Of a stretch of 11,717 nucleotides of DNA, positions 4,959-11,717 are shown piece by piece (the stretch's first letter is position 1; every line of letters starts with the position of its first letter). Both the position numbers and the translations under genes were made by a program. The DNA comes from Thermoplasmata archaeon (GTDB lineage: Archaea > Thermoplasmatota > Thermoplasmata > JAGHBH01). The stretch lies in contig DAOVJP010000017.1 of assembly GCA_030673205.1 (NCBI GenBank), forward strand, positions 1 through 11,717, given 5' to 3'. The notes under the pieces are model-generated. The model was not told where the DNA came from and made no database searches. It was given only the letters and a program-made list of their open reading frames with translations.

Positions 4959-6447
4959 TTCTTCTATACCCCCAGAGATAACCGAGTTCTTCGGCCAGAA
5001 AGGAGGAAGGAGCCTTTTGGTAAAGGGCGGAGCAGGTACCGGAAAGACCACGTTCGCATTGCAGTTCATGGAGGAGCTTATCGACTCGGAAAAGAGCCTC
5101 TATCTGACAACACGCGTTTCGGACGAGGCGTTGTTCCAGCATTTTCCATGGTTGAAAGAGAAAGAAATGAGGGCCAGGATCATAGATTCCGGACGTGTAT
5201 TGCTACAGGCACTGGCCCCCGGCGATAAGGAAGAGGAAAAGCCAAAAGACGGGCGGGTAGAAGTAGCTAGGGACTTCTTGAAATCCATACGAAAGGATGA
5301 GAGTGGCCCGCCCACCCAGGTGGACAGACGATTGTTCTCTGTACTCTTGGAAGAGAACAGAATGCCGGAGCTCGAGCGCATATATGACAGGGTGAATGCC
5401 ATCTTGCCAGAGAAGGCCACGGTCGTAGTGGACAGCGTCGAGGGTTTTGTCAACAAATACGGCATAGGGATAGATGACCTCATCATAACTCTCCAGAAGG
5501 ATCTGGTCGAGAACAGCAACACCAACGTCATCTTCGTGTTGGAAAAAGCGGAGGCGCCCGATATCGAATACCTCGTGGACGGCGTGGCCCAACTTCACAG
5601 GTGGCAGATGGAGAACAGGAGGGTCAGGGAGATACGGCTCCTCAAACTGAGGGCCACCGAGATAAGGCAGCCCGCCTATCTGATGACCCTGCATGGAGGT
5701 CTGTTCAAACCATTCGAACCCTTTGAGTATTCTCCAACAAAAGGAACCAAGTGGGAACCGAAGAAGGATCTGAATGGATTCTATAGCACGGGCATAGAGA
5801 ACCTAGATCACCTCTTGGAAGGAGGATTCAGACGGGGCAGCTATAACATAGTAGAGATAGACAACAGTGTTTCCAGCGAGGAGTACCAGTCTATTCTAAG
5901 ACCTCTTTTCCTCAACTTTTTGAGCCAGGGCAGGGGACTCACGGCCGTGCTGCCCGGAGGTGACCATCCATCTTCCATCCGACAGGACATGGTCCAATAC
6001 GTCGAGCCTGCTGTCTTCGATGGCAACGTGAGGATACTGGACCATTTCATTTTGAGGAGCGACAACCCATACATAGTGGCCCTGGGCGATCCGAAGGAAG
6101 CCCAGAAGAACTATAGGGATGCCATGCAGGCCCTGGACGGGAAGCCCATCATAGACTACACCGGGTTCGACACGCTGGAATATCTGATGGGGAACAAGAT
6201 GCAGATAAGTGAACTTCTCACAGGCGTGGCGAAGCTCAAGGTGAGCCAGAACCTTGGCATAGGCGTGATCAAGCCCGGGCTCAAACTGGCCCAGGAGGTC
6301 GTGAACATGGCAGATGTCTACCTGAAGATAATGAGCATAAACAGGTGTCCCGTCATATTCGGAATAAAACCATCCACTGTGGTCTACGCCCTCGTCAATG
6401 ACAGAGAAAAAGGCTCGCCCCATGTCAAGCTCATACCCATAGTATGA
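4945..6447 (+). CDS. GvpD/KaiC-like RecA-superfamily ATPase
   Basis: 500 residues with a strong Shine-Dalgarno GGAGGTG (4931-4937) seven bases before ATG 4945, inside the preceding gene. The N-terminal RecA-like domain has Walker A GGAGTGKT (residues 28-35, Lys34) and Walker B TVVVDS (159-164, Asp163). A second KaiC-like half starts near residue 278 with the family signature STGIENLDHLLEGGFRRGS (281-299), but the place of its P-loop reads NIVEIDNSVSSEEY, which has no GKT, so the second site should not bind ATP in the normal way. This two-domain form with a degenerate second half fits the GvpD-like RecA-superfamily ATPases of archaea, a regulator family named from halophile gas-vesicle clusters but widespread without gas vesicles. 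Its link to the Roadblock gene suggests a signalling module. It converges on dphB with a 3-base gap. Confidence 0.85.
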   Translation: MEKSSSSIPPEITEFFGQKGGRSLLVKGGAGTGKTTFALQFMEELIDSEKSLYLTTRVSDEALFQHFPWLKEKEMRARIIDSGRVLLQALAPGDKEEEKPKDGRVEVARDFLKSIRKDESGPPTQVDRRLFSVLLEENRMPELERIYDRVNAILPEKATVVVDSVEGFVNKYGIGIDDLIITLQKDLVENSNTNVIFVLEKAEAPDIEYLVDGVAQLHRWQMENRRVREIRLLKLRATEIRQPAYLMTLHGGLFKPFEPFEYSPTKGTKWEPKKDLNGFYSTGIENLDHLLEGGFRRGSYNIVEIDNSVSSEEYQSILRPLFLNFLSQGRGLTAVLPGGDHPSSIRQDMVQYVEPAVFDGNVRILDHFILRSDNPYIVALGDPKEAQKNYRDAMQALDGKPIIDYTGFDTLEYLMGNKMQISELLTGVAKLKVSQNLGIGVIKPGLKLAQEVVNMADVYLKIMSINRCPVIFGIKPSTVVYALVNDREKGSPHVKLIPIV

Positions 6448-6450
6448 TCC

Positions 6451-7227
6451 CTATGCTTTCGGTCCTCCCCGTATCTGGCGGAGCGCATCTTCCTCGGTGA
6501 AATGTAGTTTTCCAGGCACCACAAGGCAGTGTAGTGGAGGTCCCATGTCCACGCCCTTCATATCCTCTAGTCTTCCGGCGGCGACCTTCTCCTCTCCAGA
6601 GCCTATTCTCGCCCCCGCGCATAGTAATAGGTCCTTTGATACCAACCCCCCGTTCTTCTTCTTCTCCATCTCTTCCAATACCCCTATGGCCTCTGCTACA
6701 CTCATATATCTTTTTTCCTCCGCCCGTATATCCAGGAGGACGAGGGTGTGCAGTCCCCGGTCGTGGTTCTCCTTTATCACATCGTAGGGGCTGGTAGGGA
6801 GGTAATCGCCCTCGGGATATGGCAATGTGGCAGTCCTGCCGAACTTGTAGTGCATGAGGCCTAGTGCCGACGCTACCGCCGTATATATGGAGACCCCGTA
6901 GCACACCCCTACCTCTATCCCTTCCTCCCTGGCTCGGGTGAGTATCTCGGAGTGTGTGGTCGCCATCATGGCGTCCCCCGCCACCAAGAAGGCCACGGAT
7001 CGTTCCTTAGCTATGGAAAGGATGACATCCTCTTCTTCCACCTCCTTTCTGGAGAGGGAACGTATGGGTTTGTCCAGTTTCCTTTCCAGCCATCCGAGGC
7101 CATCTCCAAGGACCGTAGAAGTGTATTCCTCGCACAACAGGACCTCTGCATTTCCGGCCGCCTCCAACCCTCTGAGGGTTATGTCTCCCTCCGCCAATCC
7201 TAGGCCGATGAATATTAATCTTCCCAC
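6451..7227 (-). CDS. dphB: Diphthine synthase DphB (EF-2 diphthamide biosynthesis)
   Basis: 258 residues, the usual DphB length. DphB uses S-adenosylmethionine to methylate the 3-amino-3-carboxypropyl-histidine intermediate on elongation factor 2. The N-terminus (RLIFIGLGLAEGDITLRGLEA) and the motif GDAMMATTH (84-92; more often GDPxxATTH, so Pro is replaced by Ala) are typical of the tetrapyrrole-methylase fold, as is EEYTS near 33-37. I placed the start at GTG 7227, because GGAGG on the minus strand (7236-7240) is eight bases upstream and the family start aligns there; the open frame runs back to 7515 but that part lies inside trm5 and is not DphB-like. The start is 14 bases from the trm5 start, so its promoter must lie inside trm5. 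Confidence 0.93.
   Translation of the reverse strand: MGRLIFIGLGLAEGDITLRGLEAAGNAEVLLCEEYTSTVLGDGLGWLERKLDKPIRSLSRKEVEEEDVILSIAKERSVAFLVAGDAMMATTHSEILTRAREEGIEVGVCYGVSIYTAVASALGLMHYKFGRTATLPYPEGDYLPTSPYDVIKENHDRGLHTLVLLDIRAEEKRYMSVAEAIGVLEEMEKKKNGGLVSKDLLLCAGARIGSGEEKVAAGRLEDMKGVDMGPPLHCLVVPGKLHFTEEDALRQIRGGPKA
7211..7219 (+). promoter_or_regulatory. Probable TATA box for trm5, inside the dphB coding region
   Basis: AATATTAAT is centred 27 bases before the trm5 ATG (7242), giving a leaderless mRNA. It overlaps codons 3-6 of dphB on the other strand, so the two genes share control DNA. Confidence 0.5.
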
Positions 7228-7241
7228 GTTCTTGTCCTCCC

Positions 7242-8240
7242 ATGGTCGATGAATCGATCCTTTGCCTGGTTGTGCCGAGGGATAGAGTCGAAGAGGAGCG
7301 TAAAAAGCTTTCCCAGACCGGAGCCTTGGACCGGGGTCACAGGATAGAGATGGGTCCGGAAGGAAGTTGCGCTTACATACCCGTGGCATCCACGCCTGAT
7401 GAGCCTTCTTATCCATTGGAAGAGCACCGATGCAAGCTGATCCCTGGCCGCCCATCCTCGTACAAGGAACTGTTGTCTCTGCCTCCAGAGGTAATGGGAC
7501 AATTGCCTTCATCATATGATGTGGTTGGGGAGATAGCGATCATACGTCTCCCTGCGGACCTTCCCTTCAAAAGAGAGGTGGGCCAGGCCCTGATGGATTT
7601 CATTCCCTCGGCCAAGACCGTTCTCCTAGACCATGGGGTGGAGGGGGAGTGGAGGATACGACGGTTGGAACTCATCGCAGGGGAGGATACCACCCATACC
7701 GTACACCGCGAATATGGGGTGGACATGGAGGTGGACCTTTCAAAGGCCTATTTCAGCCCGCGGCTTGCCTCCGAACATTGGCGGGTCGCGTCCCTGGTGG
7801 AGGAGGGAGAGGTGGTTCTGGATATGTTCGCCGGCATCGGCCCCTTTCCGCTCGTCATAGCCAAGCATAGGAAGCCAAAGGAGATCGTGGCAGTGGACAT
7901 AAACCCCCATGCCATACGATTGTTGGAGGAGAGCATAGAGAAGAATGGGCTCGCGGGCATACGCCCCTTGGTGGGGGATGCGGAGAAGATAGCCCCAGGT
8001 ATAGAGGCGGACAGGATCATAATGAACCTCCCACACGGGGCTAGGCAATTCCTCCCCTCTGCGTTGCAGGCTCTGGAAGAGGGGGGCATCATACATTATC
8101 ACGAGATAGTGGAGACCTGCATGTTGGGGGCAGTGGAAGAGGAGTTGAAGGCCCATGGGGTTTCCGTACGGAACACCCGGGAGGTCAGGACATACGCCCC
8201 GGGCCAGATCCACTATGTGTTCGACCTTGAAGCCCCTTAG
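7242..8240 (+). CDS. trm5b: tRNA (guanine37-N1)-methyltransferase, Trm5/Met-10 family
   Basis: 332 residues, close to the archaeal Trm5b length. The enzyme makes m1G37, next to the anticodon, using S-adenosylmethionine, and so prevents +1 frameshifting. Visible motifs are SAM motif I DMFAGIG (194-200), the acidic motif II VDIN (218-221), the Trm5-type YFSPRLASEHWR (170-181) and NLPH (262-265) in the place of the NPPY-like motif, as usual in Trm5. The N-terminal ~170 residues cover the family's RNA-contact domains. Taw2, a related wyosine enzyme, is the main alternative; the NLP motif and full-length N-terminus favour Trm5. It is divergent from dphB with 14 bases between starts. Trp tRNA at 2732 carries G37 and is a possible substrate. 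Confidence 0.88.
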   Translation: MVDESILCLVVPRDRVEEERKKLSQTGALDRGHRIEMGPEGSCAYIPVASTPDEPSYPLEEHRCKLIPGRPSSYKELLSLPPEVMGQLPSSYDVVGEIAIIRLPADLPFKREVGQALMDFIPSAKTVLLDHGVEGEWRIRRLELIAGEDTTHTVHREYGVDMEVDLSKAYFSPRLASEHWRVASLVEEGEVVLDMFAGIGPFPLVIAKHRKPKEIVAVDINPHAIRLLEESIEKNGLAGIRPLVGDAEKIAPGIEADRIIMNLPHGARQFLPSALQALEEGGIIHYHEIVETCMLGAVEEELKAHGVSVRNTREVRTYAPGQIHYVFDLEAP

Positions 8241-8257
8241 GAAGAGGGTAGAACCAC

Positions 8258-8264
8258 TTTTATA
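8258..8264 (+). promoter_or_regulatory. TATA box for the UppP gene (leaderless)
   Basis: TTTTATA is centred 25 bases before ATG 8286, so transcription should begin at or within two bases of the start codon. It lies in the 45-base gap after trm5. Confidence 0.6.
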
Positions 8265-8285
8265 CTCCGGGGCTTATCTCAAAAC

Positions 8286-9092
8286 ATGAGTTTAACCATC
8301 TCACAGGCCTTTCTGCTTGCCGTCATCCAGGGTCTCACCGAATGGCTTCCCGTAAGCAGCAGCGGCCACCTTGCGCTGGCTGAGATGACCATGGGCGTGA
8401 ACGTTCCTCTTATTTTCAACCTGGCCGTTCATCTGGGAACGCTGGGGGCGGTGATATGGATGCTGTGGGAGGACGTGACCAAGGTGCTGCGTGCCGTGCC
8501 CAGGCTGCTTTCTAATATCCTATGCGGCCGCTCTCCTCCGGTACCGGACATCTATGCCCGTATGGCCATGTATCTTCTCGCGGCCACTATACCAGCCGCC
8601 GTGGCCGGATACCTATTGAAGGGGTGGGCGGAGGAGGCCTTTCTCTCGCCTCTCGCCTTCTCTGCGGCCTTCATTTTCACCGGCATATTCCTCCTTTCGA
8701 CAAGGGGTCTTAGGTACAAGGGGGGATTGAACTCCAAGAGGGGGATGGTGGTGGGATTGGCACAGATCATAACAATATTCCCCGGCATATCCCGCTCTGG
8801 CATCACCATAGGTGCAGGGCTTCACGCCGGCCTATCTAGGGAGGAGGCGGCCCGTTTCAGCTTCCTCTTGTCCATCCCGCTTATCGTGGGGGCCGTGGTG
8901 TTCGAGGCGTTCTCCTCTCCTGCGGGAAGTGCTCTCCTTCCCCAACTGGCCGTGGGGATCGTTGTCTCTTTCCTCGTCGGGGCGGCCAGCATACGGTTCC
9001 TGATGAGACTTGTCAAAAAAGGAGAGATGTATCTCTTCGCCCCGTACTGTCTAGCCCTCGGCATTGGCATCATGTTCTGGAGCATATTCTAG
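8286..9092 (+). CDS. uppP: Undecaprenyl-diphosphatase (UppP/BacA family)
   Basis: 268 residues, the normal UppP length. The family removes one phosphate from a C55-type polyprenyl diphosphate at the outer membrane face so the lipid carrier can be reused; in archaea the carrier is a dolichol-type lipid used in glycan assembly. Motif 1 is QGLTEWLPVSSSGHL (15-29), with Q15 and E19 filling the (E/Q)xxxE pattern and His28; motif 2 is PGISRSG (166-172) with the catalytic Ser/Arg (S169, R170). About 7-8 hydrophobic segments are present. A TATA box 25 bases before ATG 8286 suggests it is transcribed alone. It converges with the LarA-family gene, with 17 bases between the stops. Confidence 0.92.
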   Translation: MSLTISQAFLLAVIQGLTEWLPVSSSGHLALAEMTMGVNVPLIFNLAVHLGTLGAVIWMLWEDVTKVLRAVPRLLSNILCGRSPPVPDIYARMAMYLLAATIPAAVAGYLLKGWAEEAFLSPLAFSAAFIFTGIFLLSTRGLRYKGGLNSKRGMVVGLAQIITIFPGISRSGITIGAGLHAGLSREEAARFSFLLSIPLIVGAVVFEAFSSPAGSALLPQLAVGIVVSFLVGAASIRFLMRLVKKGEMYLFAPYCLALGIGIMFWSIF

Positions 9093-9109
9093 TTGATGGA
9101 TGCTGGAGC

Positions 9110-10375
9110 TCAACTATGTCCGTTCCCGTCCACCAGCGGCACGGTCATGCTCCCATCTGGCAATACGACCACTCTGCCCCCGGTGCGTTCCAGAGCCTCA
9201 TCCACCGCATTTTGTATGTCCGTTACGGGCCTTATGGAGATAGCCTCCAGCAGCATCGGTTCCATGTCCGTCATGGCCCATATCTCGGCCCGGGTCTGGG
9301 TCTCCGCTATCTTGGCGGCCTTGTGATAACCCAGTTTATATCCTTCCGCTATTTTCTCAAGCACTTTGGCCGGGGTCGAAGCGCTCTTGAGAAGATCGTA
9401 AAATTCTTCTGGGCCTATTCCCTCCGGGCAAGATGCGACCAATATAACGATGCCGCCCTTTTTGAGGGCCAGTTTTCCGTTCTCCAGCGCCTTCTGGGAT
9501 TGGTATAGGTTGATGTCCATGGGAGGGGGGGCGGCGGTGACCACCACCTCGGCTTTCTCCTTCAACGGGATGGTGTAGACATCCAATGCCTTTTTCACAC
9601 AATCTTCGAAAGACATGAAGAGGTCTCCGCATGCGGCACCCGCTATCATTCCGTGAGTATCGACAACGGTCATCATACCATATGTCTTCTTCCCTGCGGC
9701 AACCCGCGCAAAGGCGTCCATTTCTTCATGCACGGGGTTCCCTTCCAGGGCTAGGGTGCAAGCTTTTGGATCCAATGCGAGGGCATGGTTCCTCTCTATG
9801 ATATCATACTTCGCAACCCCTGGAAGGAAGGACTTCCTCCCGCCTGTGAAGCCGGCGAAATAGTGGGGTTCCACGCTGCTTATGACCACCACCCTCTTCG
9901 CGTCCGCGACATGTTTGTTGATCACCACCTCTTTCCCGTCCTTCGTCCACCCCATCAGCGTCAAATTCTCCTCGTCCCTGGCATCATGATATAATATCGT
10001 GTTTGTCCGGTCTTCCACCACGACCTTTCCCAGCAGCGCCTCGTATTCCTCCTCCGTAGGTGCGCGGTGGGTGCCGCAGGCCACAATAAAGCTCTTCTTA
10101 ATGCCGGGAGGGACCAAGGGAAGGACGTGCTCCAGCACCCGTGCGGTGGGGGTGGGGCGGGTTGAATCATTGACTATGAACAACACATCCCTTGTCTCAC
10201 CCAAGAAAGCGGATAGGTGGGGGAGGCTAAGGGGGGTGGATAGGGCCTGGGCTAGTACTGCTTTTTCGGATGGCTCCGAGAGGAACGAAGGCTTCAACAC
10301 CCCTATCACACGATCATTCGGCAAGGACAGGCAGATATCTTTCTCTCTAAAGGGAACATATACATCCATTTTCAT
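9110..10375 (-). CDS. larA: LarA-family nickel-pincer enzyme (lactate racemase-like)
   Basis: 421 residues from ATG 10375. LarA-family enzymes racemise or epimerise alpha-hydroxyacids with a nickel-pincer nucleotide cofactor. Visible motifs are NDSTRPTP (69-76), CGTHRAPT (100-107) and EPHYFAGFTGGRKSFLPG (169-186). The cofactor and catalytic residues line up with the lactobacillar enzyme: His103, His171, Lys181 (the lysine that holds the pincer) and His197, with the same spacing between the last three (10 and 16). The start codon overlaps the stop of the upstream PKD gene (TGATG), and no good Shine-Dalgarno is seen, so it is probably translated by coupling. The longer frame to 10504 lies within the PKD gene and is rejected. 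The cofactor genes larB, larC and larE are not in this window. The substrate is unknown: lactate is only one possibility for this diverse family. Confidence 0.87.
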   Translation of the reverse strand: MKMDVYVPFREKDICLSLPNDRVIGVLKPSFLSEPSEKAVLAQALSTPLSLPHLSAFLGETRDVLFIVNDSTRPTPTARVLEHVLPLVPPGIKKSFIVACGTHRAPTEEEYEALLGKVVVEDRTNTILYHDARDEENLTLMGWTKDGKEVVINKHVADAKRVVVISSVEPHYFAGFTGGRKSFLPGVAKYDIIERNHALALDPKACTLALEGNPVHEEMDAFARVAAGKKTYGMMTVVDTHGMIAGAACGDLFMSFEDCVKKALDVYTIPLKEKAEVVVTAAPPPMDINLYQSQKALENGKLALKKGGIVILVASCPEGIGPEEFYDLLKSASTPAKVLEKIAEGYKLGYHKAAKIAETQTRAEIWAMTDMEPMLLEAISIRPVTDIQNAVDEALERTGGRVVVLPDGSMTVPLVDGNGHS

Positions 10376-11262
10376 CACCAAACCAGGGCCTGTACCTCGA
10401 TCCGAAAGTCGATGGTCGAGAGGGGGGATAGGGAGACCTGGGACACGGCTATGCTCCATACCCCTGGGGCCTCGGCGGCCACCCATTGCTCGGAAAGGAC
10501 CCAATTTACCTTATTCTCGGTCGCCGTTTCGCTGAACACATACGTGCCAGTGAGCACCGGGGTCTTGACGCCGGTGGACTCGTTCACAATTGGATCTCCG
10601 TTGTATATCGTAAGGTTGAGGGAGTTCGGGGTGGAGCCTCCCTTGTCGTAGCTCATGTTCACATAGATGGTCTTCACTATAGTGTTTCCTCCGTCAGTGC
10701 CAGAGGGTACATCGAAGGTGTTGCTGTCATCAACGTCACCAAGGCCGGATGTGCTGCCGGTGAGATTCTGTTGTCGCCCGCTCACAAACACCTTTCCCTG
10801 GGTCTTGTCGAACTCCCCCTCATGGTCATATATCCAGAGGCGGATAGTGTACACGCCAGGATGATTGTATGCGTGATGGATATCGATGCCTGTTCTGTCC
10901 CTGTCGTTTCTCGGGTTGTCATCACTGCCCGTTTCCACATTCCCGTCCATATCCCACACGTACTCTTCTATGGAGCCGTTGCTCCAGTTGGCAGAGAGGG
11001 TGAAGCTCTCTCCCTCCCAGACCTTGAACTCCGGACCTGCAACGCCCATCTCGCCAAAACCAAGATCTATCACCGCATCGAGATCCTTCTCCTCTGTCAC
11101 GAGTTCTTCATCGGTTCGGACGAGAAAATAGACCGCTGTCGAAAAGGCCATGGCTACCACGACCATGGCTATGACCAATGCTATGATCTTCTTCTTCGGA
11201 ACCTTGGCCGCAGTGGGGCTGTATGAAATGACCTCTACATCGTATCTCTTCTTTCCCAACAT
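10375..11262 (-). CDS. Membrane-anchored PKD-domain surface protein
   Basis: 295 residues. A short basic cytoplasmic N-terminus (KVPKKK) precedes one hydrophobic segment (residues ~25-48), so the rest is probably outside the cell. A PKD-like Ig fold covers residues ~78-161, with YVWDMDGN (101-108; the family's WDFGDG region) and HAYNHPGVYTIRLWIYD (130-146). A second beta-rich region follows to the C-terminus. Six N-x-S/T sequons lie in the extracellular part (N92, N95, N166, N202, N216, N227), suggesting glycosylation. AGGTGG on the minus strand (11264-11269) serves as Shine-Dalgarno and overlaps the stop of the upstream gene, five bases away, so the genes form an operon with the LarA-family gene. 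The ligand or partner is unknown. Confidence 0.8.
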   Translation of the reverse strand: MLGKKRYDVEVISYSPTAAKVPKKKIIALVIAMVVVAMAFSTAVYFLVRTDEELVTEEKDLDAVIDLGFGEMGVAGPEFKVWEGESFTLSANWSNGSIEEYVWDMDGNVETGSDDNPRNDRDRTGIDIHHAYNHPGVYTIRLWIYDHEGEFDKTQGKVFVSGRQQNLTGSTSGLGDVDDSNTFDVPSGTDGGNTIVKTIYVNMSYDKGGSTPNSLNLTIYNGDPIVNESTGVKTPVLTGTYVFSETATENKVNWVLSEQWVAAEAPGVWSIAVSQVSLSPLSTIDFRIEVQALVW

Positions 11263-11267
11263 ACCAC

Positions 11268-11717
11268 CTATATAGTACGCTGATAGCCGGAGGGGCGTTT
11301 ATACCTTCTTCTCCTTGCCAGTAGAAGCGCCAGGGATATCAACGCAATAGCCATGAGCAGCACTCCTACCAGCATTACGGGTGGGATAAGGATGCCGAAT
11401 AGTAATACGCCTTCCTTGTCTTCGGCCGCTTTTCCATCTCCATCCGTATCTCCGTTCGCTTCGGTCAAGGTTATCTCAACATCGGTCACTGAATACTGGC
11501 CTCCCATATCCACCACCTTTACCCGTATGGTATGCTCCCCTGCGTCGAGGGCTGCCAGATCGATGTCGTAGGACCACTCCATATCCTCCCCAATAACGGC
11601 CTCTTTCCATTCCACCGTATTCCAATTCCCATCGTCTATCTTCAGCTTTATGCTAGATATGCCGTGATCGTCCTGCACGGTTCCGCTCACGGTCAGCGTT
11701 CCGGAGATCCCCACTTC
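11268..11717 (-). CDS. Ig-like surface protein with C-terminal membrane anchor, 5'-truncated by window edge
   Basis: The frame is open to the right edge of the window, so the gene starts beyond it (the visible GTG at 11714 is not taken as the start); 149 residues are visible. An Ig/PKD-like repeat with the pattern SGTVQDDHGISSIKLKIDDG, then EWSYDIDLAALDAGEHTIRV, is of a type common in Thermoplasmata secreted proteins. It is followed by DTDGDGK, a Ca-binding-like acid loop, then a hydrophobic segment (GILIPPVMLVGVLLMAIALI) and a basic tail (RRRRYKR) that fixes the C-terminus in the cytoplasm. The protein is therefore a C-terminally anchored cell-surface protein. Its stop is five bases before the PKD gene, which it probably precedes in the same operon. 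Confidence 0.75.
   Translation of the reverse strand, partial: EVGISGTLTVSGTVQDDHGISSIKLKIDDGNWNTVEWKEAVIGEDMEWSYDIDLAALDAGEHTIRVKVVDMGGQYSVTDVEITLTEANGDTDGDGKAAEDKEGVLLFGILIPPVMLVGVLLMAIALISLALLLARRRRYKRPSGYQRTI

Noticed and set aside
4945..6447. Evidence of a gas-vesicle cluster
   Set aside because: The GvpD-like family is widespread without gas vesicles and no GvpA or other structural gene is in the window.
6431..6904. A 157-codon minus-strand frame in another register of dphB
   Set aside because: Shadow of DphB; its composition (Gly/Arg-rich) is typical of an out-of-frame reading.
7228..7515. N-terminal extension of DphB by 96 residues
   Set aside because: The extension lies inside trm5 on the other strand, is not DphB-like, and a Shine-Dalgarno marks the GTG at 7227.
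10376..10504. N-terminal extension of the LarA-family protein
   Set aside because: It lies within the PKD gene in a different frame; the family start aligns with ATG 10375 and the TGATG overlap fits coupling.
10486..11226. A 246-codon plus-strand frame opposite the PKD gene
   Set aside because: It is antisense to a protein with clear PKD motifs, membrane anchor and operon spacing; no plus-strand promoter is seen.

Overview
The window looks like a piece of an archaeal chromosome, most likely from a Thermoplasmata-type lineage (Thermoplasmatota). The evidence is eukaryote/archaea-type translation genes (eL41, DphB diphthine synthase, Trm5-type tRNA methyltransferase), an intron-bearing tRNA with bulge-helix-bulge (BHB) splice sites and an encoded CCA end, TATA boxes about 25-27 bases before start codons (leaderless transcripts), and DUF835, Roadblock/LC7, GvpD-like and PKD-type surface proteins, which are common in that group. 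The lineage is an inference from gene content; no rRNA gene is present.

Layout. 1-2120 (+): two tandem paralogous 7TM-DUF835 membrane proteins, the first cut by the window edge. 2171-2497 (+): a small PH/GRAM-like protein. 2599-2706 (+): a 35-residue ribosomal protein eL41 gene that ordinary gene calling easily misses. 2732-2971 (+): tRNA-Trp(CCA) interrupted twice, by a 135-nt intron that reads as a box C/D guide RNA and by a 29-nt intron inside the T loop. 3058-4392 (+): a small putative zinc-binding protein and an MFS transporter. 4587-6447 (+): an overlapping Roadblock/LC7 + GvpD/KaiC-like ATPase pair. 6451-7227 (-): dphB, divergent by 14 bp from trm5 at 7242-8240 (+). 8286-9092 (+): undecaprenyl-diphosphatase family protein. 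9110-11717 (-): an operon-like run of a partial Ig-like membrane-anchored surface protein, a membrane-anchored PKD protein and a LarA-family nickel-pincer enzyme.

The centre of the window is rich in translation functions: a ribosomal protein, a tRNA with its own methylation guide, an EF-2 modification enzyme and a tRNA G37 methyltransferase. The flanks are membrane and surface signalling genes. No gap exceeds 200 bases; the two largest (703-896 and 4393-4586) each hold short degenerate tandem repeats and the promoter of the next gene. I see no CRISPR array, transposase, integrase or rRNA.

The most interesting object is the tRNA-Trp gene. Its anticodon-loop intron has guides whose box D/D' +5 positions fall exactly on C34 and on the nucleotide at position 39, the pair of sites known to be methylated by the Haloferax volcanii tRNA-Trp intron. 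The T-loop insertion would look like a broken tRNA unless a second, canonical BHB intron is recognised.
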